A stretch of DNA of 64,000 nt. Source: Prorocentrum cordatum. Its lineage: Eukaryota; Sar; Dinophyceae; Prorocentrales; Prorocentraceae. The translations under genes were made by a program, and so were the position numbers. This document shows positions 1 through 9,547 of this stretch, one piece after another. How positions within the stretch are numbered: the stretch's first letter is position 1; the number at the start of each line of letters is the position of its first letter. The DNA is taken from positions 526,366 to 590,365 of the forward strand of contig CAUYUJ010002102.1 of assembly GCA_963575745.1 (NCBI GenBank). The letters are read 5' to 3'. Below the pieces are notes generated by a model. It saw nothing but the letters and a program-made list of their open reading frames with translations, was not told the DNA's origin and did not search any database.

Positions 1-150
1 CTCCCCTCCAACTTATGGTGGTGGTGGTGGTGGAAAATAGGCCCATCATTACCCTCCCGCCCGAGACCCCCCCTCCCAACGACCGCTACCCGGGAAGTTT
101 ATTCAAGACATACACTTTTTCGGGGGTGGCATGGCCAGGCGGTGATACGG

Positions 151-365
151 TGGGGAATTTTGGCTTAGCATGTCGCGCAGCGGGTTCTGGCCCACCACGC
201 CTCGGCAAGGCACACTGACCATTTCCCACCCTCAACCGTCCACGTCCCGGACTTTTCCCCGCCTCCCACCGCACGGAGCGGAGCGACACGCTATCCGCTT
301 GCAGGGCATAGCATGTTGACGGGGCCGCCGCCGCGACATGCTGAGCAACAGTTCCCGACCGTGTG
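151..365 (+). repeat. Dispersed 215-bp repeat R1, copy 1
   Basis: Contains the family's signature blocks in order: TTTTGGCTTAGC, GGTTCTGGCCCACC, CGTCCCGGAC, GGAGCGACACGCT, CGCTTGCAGGGC and CGACATGCTGAGC..TTCCCGACC. Other copies are at 8178, 20861 and 47622. GC-rich, non-coding, all on the plus strand. Confidence 0.65.
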
Positions 366-1089
366 ACGAGGAAGAATCGTTCCAGAGCCTTTTGGAACGC
401 TCTCACAGCATTCCGGAGCGCTTTTGGACCGTCGCTGCGCTCGGTATACCCTCTAGAACCACTGGGTCTCAGAGATCACCGATCTGTCACAGTTCGATTT
501 CGACTCGTGTTGTTGTCGTCTCACCTGGCGCGTCTGGCTTCGGACATCTTCCCGGTGGGCATGCACTGCCCGAGGGGAGGCGCAGCGGGAGGAACCGGAG
601 CAGGAGACACAGAGCAGGCAAGCAGAAGAAGAGGGCTGTATCCCGATACCGTTGCTATCCCCTCGTCGCCATGGCGGGATTCGCCTCGGGCTTCTGGTCA
701 GAACTTGCCACCTGGAGAGGTCAGGGAAGCGGCACCGTTTTGTCCCCACCGGCACGGCTTGCACACGTGGAGGTTTCCTTCTCCTCCTCCTCCTCCTTCT
801 CTTCCTCCTCCTCCTCCTCCTCTCAGGCAAGGCTTGCCTAAGAAGGCTTGCCTACGAGGAGGCGGCTTGCCCGGCAAGCCGCATGCTCACCCGACGTGTG
901 GCGTCTAACCAGACGCCAGCGCGGACCGCTGGTGGCAAGTGACGGCCAGCTGAATGGGTGGCAGGCGATTTTGCGACCCTCCGATCCCCGAGCCAAGGGT
1001 GCCCGATATTCGGTCGGGTCGGCTGCGTCGCAGTCGGTTGCGTTCGGTCGTCTCTGTCCATTCGATTGTTGTGCCATTGCTGTGGCGGA
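366..1089. other. No gene seen, 366-1089
   Basis: GC-rich sequence with a TCC tract (779-826). ORFs here are short, overlap on both strands and match nothing I know. Confidence 0.5.
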
Positions 1090-1255
1090 CGATCAATGGA
1101 GAGGAAGCATGGTGCCGAATAATTTCCAGATGCCTCACAGATGTTTTCAATATGTTTTAAATGTGTTAAAAACATGTTTGACACATTTTTTAAACATTTT
1201 TCACATCTTGAACACATATTTGATTCAATGATAGGACTTCTAGAGTGTCCATTGT
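1090..1255. repeat. AT-rich imperfect hairpin, possible diverged F1-like foldback
   Basis: AGATGTTTTCAATATGTTTT (from 1138) pairs imperfectly with the sequence ending CACATCTTG near 1210, and CAATGGA occurs inverted at the outer edges (1094, 1248). The AT-rich core is like that of the 1458-1610 element. No duplication is seen, so it stays a candidate. Confidence 0.35.
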
Positions 1256-1457
1256 CATGGCATCCACAATGCCATTGCTGCGCTGCTGCGCCCGTCTGGG
1301 CTGCCTGCGGCGTGTCGGGTGCGGTCGGCTTCGATCTCGCTGTCGGCCCTCGGTCGGTTGTCGATGGCGCCGTCGCCGTGGACGGCCCTGCGAGCGGTCC
1401 CAGAAGAATGAGGCTGCGCAGGAAGGGAAGGGACACTCGGGGATAGATACCCTTGGC

Positions 1458-1610
1458 TTAAGTCGGGCCTGTCCCTCTACAGGGGGAAGATCAAAAAATG
1501 GTAAAAGAAATAGCCAGGTTTCTGTGTATTTTTGACAAGTTTGGAGCATGTTTTGAATTGTTTTATATTTGTCGCCCAAAATTCCCCTGTAGGGGGACAC
1601 GCCCGACCTA
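1458..1610. mobile_element. Foldback MITE, family F1, copy 1
   Basis: Ends are inverted copies of (T)TA(A/G)GTCGGGC(C/G)TGTCCC followed by (T/C)CTACAGGGG. The interior is AT-rich and partly self-complementary. A 9-bp direct repeat ACCCTTGGC flanks it at 1449-1457 and 1611-1619, the mark of insertion; 8-9 bp fits hAT-like or related movers. No ORF. Confidence 0.72.
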
Positions 1611-1976
1611 ACCCTTGGCGGGGCTATTCGGACGCACCCTTGGCGAGAACGGGTGTCCCCCCCCCATTTTGTACGTCCGAGGTTGGCTCCAACCCGTGGG
1701 ATCCAGTCGGCCCCACAACGTCGGCGACTGGGGTCGGCAGGACCCCCGCCAGAGCAGCCGAGCACACACAGTGGTGGTGCATGGTGTGAGAGGGAGTCCA
1801 CGAGATGTTCGAGCCACGTTCTCCTCTTCTTCCTTCGAGGCTCGAGGACCGAGGCGGTTGGACGCGTGTTTTTTTTCTGCTCTTCCCGGGCCCCCCGGAC
1901 GCCTCGGGGGACCTCCTGCCCGCCTTCTCCTCGTTGTCCCCCTGGTCCTGCTCGTCTTGCTCCTGCTGCTGCTCAA

Positions 1977-1998
1977 GCGGTCTCCATTTTGGCTCAAG
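1977..1998 (+). other. Relic of the dinoflagellate spliced leader
   Basis: CCATTTTGGCTCAAG (1984-1998) is identical to the last 15 bases of the 22-nt dinoflagellate spliced leader, and 19 of 22 positions match over the full length. Relic leaders in dinoflagellate genomes mark retroposed, trans-spliced mRNAs. What follows (2000-2290) shows no recognisable protein, so the retroposed gene, if any, has decayed. No SL-RNA gene body (Sm site) is visible. Confidence 0.6.
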
Positions 1999-3289
1999 GC
2001 TGTTCTGCTTCCCGGTGAACCGAGCGGGTTACCGCTATCTGCGGTAGTCGAGGCTGTCCAGCCTGGCATTCATTTTCTGCAGGGCTGGTCCGCCCCGGGC
2101 CTTGCCTGCCTCCCGCGCCCGCGGGTGAGCAGTTGTGTGCTCCTGCTGCTGTGGTTTCAACCTCGTCGTCGTGCTGATCGTGATGGCCGAAGTCGGCGTC
2201 CAGGATCTCCTGACCACGATAAACAGCCCTGCAGTGTGTGCAGTGTCTGTCATCACTGGGAGAACGACAGTTGTGGCCACGGTGTGCTCTAAGTGCTAAG
2301 GTCCCTAAAAGATACGGCGGCAGGCATCAATCCTGGTCAACCCCCGTCCGATTCGAGGAGCGGGTGCTGTTGATCCTGAACATGTCAAGGCGGCAATCGT
2401 CGTTTTCGCCCACATGCGCGGCGTTCTCCAAGTGCTGCCCGCCCCCCCAAAACAAAATCTGAGCTCGAAGGGGTAGCTTTTGCTGCAGCCCCGCTCCCAC
2501 CCCCCTGGGACGGCCAGCGCAAGCTTCTGGGGGGCACCTGAGTCCCCGGCAGTGCGGGGGTCGCCCGGAAGCACCTGCCGAGAGCGTTCCAGTTCCAAGA
2601 AGTTTTCCTCTTCGGATGTAACTCCTGGGAGGATAAACTCTGACTTTGCCATGGTCCGAAATCGGGTTTAATCCCGTTCAATCCGGCTTGGTGCTGAATC
2701 CGGCTTCATCCAGGCCAATCGGGCTTAATCCCGCTGAATCCCCGGCCTAATCTGGCGTAGCAGCCCCCCCAATGGGGCTCAATCCTCTCGAACCCTTCCG
2801 ACGAAGACCTCCCAGTAGTTGCCCCCCTAACCCTTCATCGAGCCTCGAGGGTTGAGGGCTGGACCCAGCACTCCTCCTTCCCCTACCCCTGCCCCTCCCT
2901 CGCCTCCCCGCCGCTCTCCGCTGGGCGGCCGCGGCCACCACCACCGGCCTCACCAGCGAAGCAAGGAACACGCTGGTGGGCTGGTCGCTCCTCCCCCCGA
3001 GCTGGTGGCACCGCGTTCCAGGCGCGCCCCCAGGGTGCTGGCGCTGGATGTTGGGGTGGCCTGCCTCCGAAGAGGCAGGCTCGAGAAGAGAGAGGGCCAG
3101 ACAGACAGCGAGACAGGCTTGGGAGAAGGGCGAACGTGCGGGCGAACACGCCGGAGGCGCGCTGGGGTGCCCAGAGCAGAGTGCCACCAGCTCGGGGGGT
3201 TGGCCTCTGGGGACGGAGTTTTGATGGGGGTGGTCGCTCTTTTTGCTAACGTGACTGCTACCGCGCGAGGTCCGTGATCGTGACGATGC
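1999..3289. other. No gene seen, 1999-3289
   Basis: Follows the spliced-leader relic. Overlapping open frames on both strands, Pro/Arg-rich, without domains; a decayed retroposed gene is possible but not demonstrable. Confidence 0.45.
2655..2760. repeat. Short degenerate GGCTTAATCCCG repeat
   Basis: Six imperfect units (GGTTTAATCCCG, TTCAATCCGGCTT, GGGCTTAATCCCG, CTGAATCCCCGGCCTAATC) of 10-14 bp. Confidence 0.45.
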
Positions 3290-3490
3290 AGGGGCAGGGC
3301 GACATGGCCATTTCGTCGTCGATTGGCTCCAACATATTCGACGTGACAGTGGCCCGCGCCTGGGTCGACGTCGCCGTCGCCGTCGCCTCTTCGTCGTCCG
3401 CGATGCCTCTCATTGCAGGACATGGCTCCTGGCAGTTCTGTGGTCCTGGTTGAGCCGATCGGGCTCCAAGGCCCGATCGGCTCCAACACG
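3290..3490. repeat. Dispersed repeat R3, copy 1
   Basis: CAGTTCTGTGGTCCTGGTTG AGCCGATCGGGCTCC (3435-3470) and TTCGACGTGACAGTGGCCCG (3337-3356) recur at 7597-7690 and 7807-7830 in related form (CAGTTCTGCGGTGGAGCCGA; TTCGACGTGGCAGTGGCGCG). Confidence 0.45.
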
Positions 3491-3495
3491 TTATT

Positions 3496-4110
3496 CTAAG
3501 CGCTGCTTCGCGTAACCCAAAAAGCCCATCCAGAAACGATGCCCAGACGAGTTGCCCTGATCAGGGATGCAGAGGAGCACTCAGTGGAATAGAGGGCTGG
3601 GTAAGACGTCATACCCCAAGAGGGGAAGGCTGGCGGAAGAGTCGGAGGAGCAGGAGGAAGAGGATGACGGAGTAGAGAGAGGGGGAGGGAGAGAGGGAGG
3701 AGGGGGAGGAGGGAGGACAAAGGAGGAAGAGGAAGAGGAGGGGAGGGGGAGGGAGGACAAAGGAGGAGGAGGAGGAAGAGGAAGAGGAGAGCGAGCAGAA
3801 AGGCCAGAGGTCTCATGATACATTTCGGAGTCTCTTCGGTTGTCTCGAGAGCTTCTTGGAGTCCCCTCGGGGCGTCTTGGAAGTTACTTGGCAGTCCGAA
3901 TAGGCCTCTTGGGGCGGCTTGGGTGCCTCTGGCCCTTGGGAGCCTCTTAGGGGGTCTCTTGGGAGCCTCTTGGAGGCATCTTGGGGGCCTCTTGGGGCCC
4001 TCTTTTGGCCTCCTGTGCACCTCTTGGGGCCGTCTTGGGGCACCCTTGGGAGCCTGAGGTGCCATCGTGGGGCCATCGTGTGGAGATCGATCAACGGACG
4101 GGGCGTGCTA
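3496..4110. repeat. Repeat R2 (TCTTGGGG type), copy 1
   Basis: The left part has GCTTCGCGTAACCC...CCATCCAGAAACGATGCCCAG (3508-3548), then a GGA-rich microsatellite (3640-3795), then a degenerate (GGCCTCTTGGGG) array (3840-4060) ending GGAGATCGATCAACGGA (4084-4100). Five related copies occur in the window; the long Gly/Trp/Leu or Pro/Arg/Gln ORFs across them are repeat artefacts. Confidence 0.6.
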
Positions 4111-4794
4111 AATTAGACACCTCCCGCACAGGAGGCCCAAATATTGCCAACACCTAAGTTGGAGTTTGGGGGTGAGATCGCAGTGGAAAGGAGAGCCCCC
4201 CACTTGGAAATCAGTTTCGGTATCGGCTTCGTGTTCGTGTCGTGCGCGCGGGCGAGGCGAAGCTGCGTGGGCGCGCGAGGAGAATGATGCCGCCGTGGCT
4301 AGGGGCTGTGGAGCCCGTTGTCAGCCCTCCCCCCCCCCGCCGGGGCGCGGTGGCGGGGGGTGTCCCGTCAGTGACGCGTCTTTATCCCGTCGGTGCCCCG
4401 TCGGTGTCCCGTGTCCCGGAGCAGCGCGGCGCGAGTCAGTGTCCCGGAGCAGGGCGGCGAGATCGATAGTGAGATCGTTTCGGAGATCCATAGTGAGATC
4501 CGTTGTGAGATCGATGGTGATATCTGTTGTGGGATCTATAGATCGAATGCGACATCTGTAATCCAATCGCGGCCATCATCACCATCATCATCATCATCAT
4601 CATCATCAGCAGCATCATCATCATATTCTTCAGCATCTTCATCAGCATCATCATCATCACGCGCCGTCGTCAACTCGAGGGCGTATCACCCGTATCGTCC
4701 TCATCACAACCACCAAGATTGACATCAGTTGGTTATTCCCCCCCCATCCTCCTTGCCTCCCGAAGGTGGTCGTATAGAGGTGCACTCAATGATG

Positions 4795-5015
4795 CTGGCC
4801 TTCTCGCCAAGGCCACTTGGGGCGTCTTGGCTGCCTCTGGGGGGGCCTCTTCGAGCCTCGTGGGGATCTCTTGGCATCCTCTTGGGGGCATCTTGGGGAC
4901 CTCTTGGAGCCTCCTGGGCACCTCCTGGGGCCGTCTTGGGGCACTCTTTGGAGCCTGTGGTGCCATCTTGAGGCCATCTTGGAAGAGATCGATCAAAGGA
5001 CCGGGACTCCTTAAT
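4795..5015. repeat. Repeat R2, copy 2
   Basis: Starts at GCCTTCTCGCCAAGGCC, continues with degenerate 12-bp TCTTGGGGNC units and ends ..GCCATCTTGGAAGAGATCGATCAAAGGAC. It is followed at once by the ACAACCAGA tandem repeat. Confidence 0.6.
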
Positions 5016-5085
5016 CAGGGTCCCTCCCCAGGGAGATTCGGGCTCTACGACCAGAAAGACTTTTTGCAACTGAGATGGGATATTC

Positions 5086-5255
5086 TACAACCAGCAAAGG
5101 ATTAAACCATATGGTTTTCTTTCTTGGGAAGGACCACTCTACAACCATAACAGACCACTTTACAACCAGACCGGCCCATTTTACAACCCAGATGGGGCTT
5201 TTTTCAACCAGCACGGCTTCTTTACAACCAGAACGTCTATTTTTACAACTAGCAT
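5086..5255 (+). repeat. Degenerate 20-bp tandem repeat, TTTACAACCAGA type
   Basis: Seven units of about 19-21 bp (one gap near 5105-5140) share (T/C)TACAACCAG(A/C). The same unit occurs inverted at 7046-7110. Both arrays adjoin an R2 copy. Confidence 0.6.
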
Positions 5256-5468
5256 TCAGAAGCCTCGGAACGCTCTGCAGAGGCTTCTGCAGTTTCTGAG
5301 CGCCTGAGCGCTCTGCAGCCTCTGACCGTCGGAAGCTAGAGGGCCGTGGGAGCAGGAGTCGGATAGATGAGGGGGGGGGACGAGGGACGACAGGCAAGGT
5401 GGAGCATGGAGGGCGTCTGTCGTCGTCGTCCGTGGTCGTCGTAGATCGTAGTCAATCATCAGTCGACG

Positions 5469-5504
<36 letters not shown>

Positions 5505-5594
5505 CATAGTCGTCTTACTTTGACGTCGGTCGTCGGCCGTCCGTCGACGCCGCCGCCGTGCCCTCTCGCGCGCGCGCGGCGCCCCCTGGGGAGA

Positions 5595-5832
5595 GGAGGA
5601 GGAGGAGGAGGAGCAGGAGGATGAACAAGAGGGGACGGTGACAATGCTAATGATGATAATGATGGTGATAAGAATGATGATGATAGTTACGTAGAGCAGG
5701 AGGTGAAGGAGGAGGAGGAGGAGGAGCAGGAGGATGAGCAAGAGGGGATGGTGATAACGCTGATGATGAGCATGATAGTGATGATAATGAAGATGATAGT
5801 TACGTAGAGGAGGAGGTGAAGGATGAGGAGGA
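5595..5832. repeat. 118-bp tandem duplication
   Basis: GAGGAGGAGCAGGAGGATGA(A/G)CAAGAGGGGA...ATGATAGTTACGTAGAG occurs twice in a row (about 5595-5712, 5713-5832) with few differences; built of GGA and ATG simple repeats. Confidence 0.6.
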
Positions 5833-5929
5833 GGAAGAGGAAGACGAGGACGAGGACGGGGACCGCTGCTACATGTGACGGCTTTTCGTCTCCAGTTCTT
5901 TCGGAACTATCATGCAATTCGGGCCGGCG

Positions 5930-6110
5930 GGTCTCTAGGGCTTCGGTGGGTTTTTTCGGGTGTCTTTTGGAGCCCTCTTGGCCGTGTGGAGAGTCTCTTG
6001 GGGCCGTCGTCGGCCTTTGAGGGGCCTTCTAAGGCCGTCATGGATCCTTCGGGAGGCCCGCTTGGGCCAGCTTGGAGGCCCTCTTTTGGCTGCCACGCAT
6101 GCTCTCTCGT
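5930..6110. repeat. Repeat R2, copy 3 (short, diverged)
   Basis: TCTTGGGGCCGTCG, GAGCCCTCTTGGCCG and CTTGGAGGCCCTCTTTTGG units without the conserved GAGATCGATCAA end; a worn or truncated copy. Confidence 0.45.
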
Positions 6111-6268
6111 CACTCGTTTTCATCGTCATGCGTCATGCGTCATTCCTCGTTGTCCTCGCTGTCGGAAGGAGGCGGGGCTGGGAGGAGGAGGAGGAGGAGG
6201 AGTAGGATAGATGAAGAGTGGTCGGAAGGAAGAGGGTGGAATGTGTAGATGGAGGATGGAGGGCGTCT

Positions 6269-6299
<31 letters not shown>

Positions 6300-7045
6300 T
6301 TTGTCGTCTTGGCCTATCGTGGGTCATCAATCGTCAGTCGTCGTCTTCTTCGGTCGTCCGTCGTCGGTCGCCGCCGCCGCAGCGCTCTCTCGCGCGCGCC
6401 GCCCCTGGTGGAGATGAGGAGGGTGAGGAGGGTCAGGATGAGGAAGAGGACGCGGAGGATGAGGAGGATGATGTTGGCGATGACGTTGATGGAGGAGGCT
6501 GGAAATCAGGAGAATGAGCAGGATGGGGAGCAGTAGACTCTTCTCGGTTACACCCGGGATCCCCATTGGATTCCAAGAAAATCCCGACCGAGCTTAAATA
6601 TGAGATTCCAATACGGTTCCCGTAGCCTTAAACTAAGACGGTTCCCCGATTGTAATCGGTTTCCATTCGGCTTTCATGGAGAAAGTCACCACAACTGTTT
6701 CAATCGGAAGCATCTCCATTGGGTTCCAGCAGGACACCAATAGGCCCCAGAGTGAGGAACGCGATCGGATGCCAATGTGTTCATCTGATGTCAATATGAT
6801 CACCGTCGGAAGTGTACCAACATGATTACAATATGAATTATATTGGATGTGCTTCGGAAGCTGCCACTTTACCTACTCTTGCTACAGATGAGGCGCATTA
6901 CAACTAACACGCTTCAGATAGCGAAGTGTTCCCTTAAGTGGACCCGCGGAGATTTTGGAAATTGAAGCGCATGTGTCGCCAATATACGTTACGTTGCCTT
7001 GTTTGTAATGTGGCTTTTCTGAAAGTGCTCTTCTGAGAAAATCCA

Positions 7046-7110
7046 TGCTGGTTGTAAAGTGCCCCATCTCGGTTGTGAAGTGTCGTTCTGGTTGTGATGT
7101 GCCCCGCACG
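7046..7110 (-). repeat. ACAACCAGA tandem repeat, inverted copy
   Basis: On the minus strand three units CACTTTACAACCAGCATGG, CACTTCACAACCGAGATGG and CACATCACAACCAGAACG match the array at 5086-5255. Confidence 0.55.
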
Positions 7111-7159
7111 CCCCCCCCCCGGGAGACACAAATATGGCCAACATGATCATCAACATAAC

Positions 7160-7375
7160 AGATTTCGGCCTTCTCGCCGAGGCCTCTTCTGGGGGGCCTC
7201 TGTGGGCATCTTGGGGGTCTCTTGCGAACTTTTTGGGGGCATCTTGGAGGCATCTTGGGGGCCTCTGGGGGCCTCCTCTGGGCACCTCTTGGGGCCGTCT
7301 TGAGGCACCCTTGGGGGTCCGGGGTGCCACTTTGGGGCCATATAGGAGGAGATCGATCAAACGAAGGGAGGTCCT
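7160..7375. repeat. Repeat R2, copy 4
   Basis: Begins GGCCTTCTCGCCGAGGCC, runs through TCTTGGGGGCATCTTGGAGG units and ends GGCCATATAGGAGGAGATCG ATCAAACG at 7336-7363. The reverse-strand ACAACCAGA repeat lies just upstream, mirroring copy 2. Confidence 0.6.
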
Positions 7376-7589
7376 CAATTGTGTTCCGCCCCCCCCAAGA
7401 GGCCAACATGTGGCCAAAACCGCCATCAATTGCTTTGGCTTCATCGCCGAGGCCAACTTGGACGCTCCGTCCAGTCCAGGTCCAGGGGGAGGCGGAAGGT
7501 GAAGAAGGGGGTGGAACGATCTCGCGAAACCACTCACGCCCCAAGGGGCTGCTGGGAAGTCGTCGTCGGCGGCGTGACCAGTGTAGGGC

Positions 7590-7845
7590 ACGGTGCTCCC
7601 AGGCAGTTCTGCGGTGGAGCCGATTTGGCTCCCGGGCCCGATCAGTTCCAACCCATCTAATCGCTCGACGTGGTAGTGGCCCGCTGCGGGGGGACGACGT
7701 CGTCGTCTCCTTCGTCGTCGGCGGCGCCTACCATCTCAGGACGGGGCTGTTGTTTTGTGGCTGGGCCGACCGTGCTGAAGGGCCCGCTCGGCCCCAAGTC
7801 ATCTTCGACGTGGCAGTGGCGCGCGCAGGGTCGCCGTCGGTGTCG

Positions 7846-7903
<58 letters not shown>

Positions 7904-7905
7904 AA
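7590..7905. repeat. Dispersed repeat R3, copy 2, with a GTC microsatellite
   Basis: Carries both R3 blocks and ends in (GTC)n at 7845-7903. The block order is partly different from copy 1, so rearrangement is likely. Confidence 0.45.
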
Positions 7906-8177
7906 TTCAGGGGCCCGCGTCGGGACGGCGTCGCCGTCGTTCGAGCGGGCACGGTTGGTGGGACCGGTCCATGGGCGGGGAAGCATCGACCCCCCACCGC
8001 AGCGAAGTCGCCGATTTGGGGAACCCTCCTCTGCCCAGCAACGTGCGGTCTCACCATAGGGGGCCTTACTCGTCGGTGCGCTGGCGATTTGCCGCCGATT
8101 CCAGGCCGACGTCCCCCTTACTAAGCCAGTGCCCTGGGTCTGGCTGAATGGTACCTTCATCGTGCCTACTACGCTCC

Positions 8178-8400
8178 GAAGCTCTGGTTTAGCGGGTCGC
8201 TCCGCCGGTTCTGGCCCACCGCGCTTCGGCGTGACACGATATCCACTTCCCGGACCCTCAGCGTCAACGCCCCGAGCTTCTCGCGGCCTCCCGCCTCTGG
8301 GAGCGGCGCGACACGACACGCTGCCCGCTCGTATGGCGCAGCGTGCCGCCAGGGCCTTCGCCGCGACACGCTCGCGCCGCTCTGCCTGCGATCTGTCACC
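8178..8400 (+). repeat. Dispersed repeat R1, copy 2
   Basis: Shares GGTTCTGGCCCACCGCGCTT, CCGGACCCTCAGCGTCAACG, the palindromic ACACGCT/AGCGTG blocks and the CCGCGACACGCT end. More diverged at its right end than the others. Confidence 0.6.
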
Positions 8401-8641
8401 GGCCCGAGCTCGACAGTTCCCCCCCCCGAGCTGCCCCCCTCCGGCGCGAGCCTGCGCCCTCTGAGCGTGCGCCCGGCCCCGTCCTCGATCGGAGAGGGTC
8501 GGCGGCCGTGGGCCACAGGGCGCGCCCATCCCGTGGCTCATCTACAGCGTCTACTACGGCAGGGCCGTGAGGGTGGGGCCGCGGGGTGGCCGTGGGGGCG
8601 GCCTCTTTCCCGCTGCCGCCGCGCGGCAGCAGGGCCCAGGC

Positions 8642-8836
8642 TGACGTCGGGCCCGTCCCCCTGCAGGGGGATTTTCGACGAAAACTAAAGAATACCCCAA
8701 AAGATAATAACAAACATATTCCAAAAATAGTCTGTGGACTATTTTTGAGTATTTTTGTTTGACCTTTTGGTGGCATGTCTGGGGTACTTTTCGTTTTCGT
8801 CGAACATCCCCCTGTAGGGGGACACGCCCGACTTAC
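8642..8836. mobile_element. Foldback MITE, family F1, copy 2
   Basis: Same ends as the copy at 1458-1610 (GTCGGGC..GTCCCCCTGCAGGGG and, inverted, CCCCTGTAGGGGGACACGCC), and the arms continue as one long imperfect hairpin through TTCGACGAAAAC to a centre near 8735. Flanked by an 8-bp direct repeat GCCCAGGC (8634-8641, 8837-8844). Confidence 0.75.
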
Positions 8837-9429
8837 GCCCAGGCCTCGACCCGGATGGTCCTCTGTCTGCTCCGTCGCGGCTGCTTTCCGTCGCCTCGGC
8901 CTGGGGGGGCCCGCTTCTCCAGCGGCGGCGATGTTCCGCACGTCGGCGTCGACGGGGGCGTGCGTGTGCGGGCCCTCCTCCTCCTCCTCCTCCTCCTCCT
9001 CCTCCTCCGCCTCCTCCTCCTCCTCCCCGGGCTAGCAAAAATGGGTCCAGGGCCAAGGGCGGAAAGACCGCCGCCGGCGAGCCGGTCGGGAGTCTCGGGG
9101 TCTCGGTTTGCAGCAGTCACCACCCACCAAACCACCCCAACTCAACCCGAATGCCTCAATGTGTTCTCCATTTCCAGTTGGGAAGGTGGGGAACATTCAC
9201 AAAAACACATATGGAACCCGTACCCCCCCAACCCGAAGTTCGGGTCTTCGGGTTGGTAGGTAGTCAAGCAGTCGTATCGGAGGATGTCTGGTAGGAACGG
9301 GTTTCGGGAGACATGTCCTGGAGTGTTTCGCCGTTCTCGGGCTTCTGGGCCTCCGGGCCCCAGGACGATCAGGAGACGACTCGGGATCAAGAGTTGGTTC
9401 TGGGGTGAAGTAGGGGAATCGTCGAAAAT

Positions 9430-9547
9430 AGTCGAACAATAATGCAGGGATGATTTTGAAAGTATTTTTTATGCAGTTTTTGAACATTTTGGGGGTATCT
9501 TTATCTTTCGTCCAAAATCCGCCTGTATGGGGGACATGCCCGACCTA
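9430..9547. mobile_element. Foldback family F1, damaged copy 3
   Basis: Only the right end is clear (CCGCCTGTATGGGGGACATG then CCCGACCTA, ending near 9547), preceded by the same AT-rich core style. The left arm is degraded (a trace of GTCGAAAATAG near 9422) and no target duplication is found. Confidence 0.5.

Noticed and set aside
151-365. tRNA gene or tRNA-derived SINE in repeat R1
   Set aside because: GGTTCTGGCCC resembles a B box, but no cloverleaf, acceptor stem or A box could be drawn.
5086-5255. CRISPR-like array of 20-bp units
   Set aside because: Units are contiguous and degenerate, without unique spacers; a eukaryotic tandem repeat.
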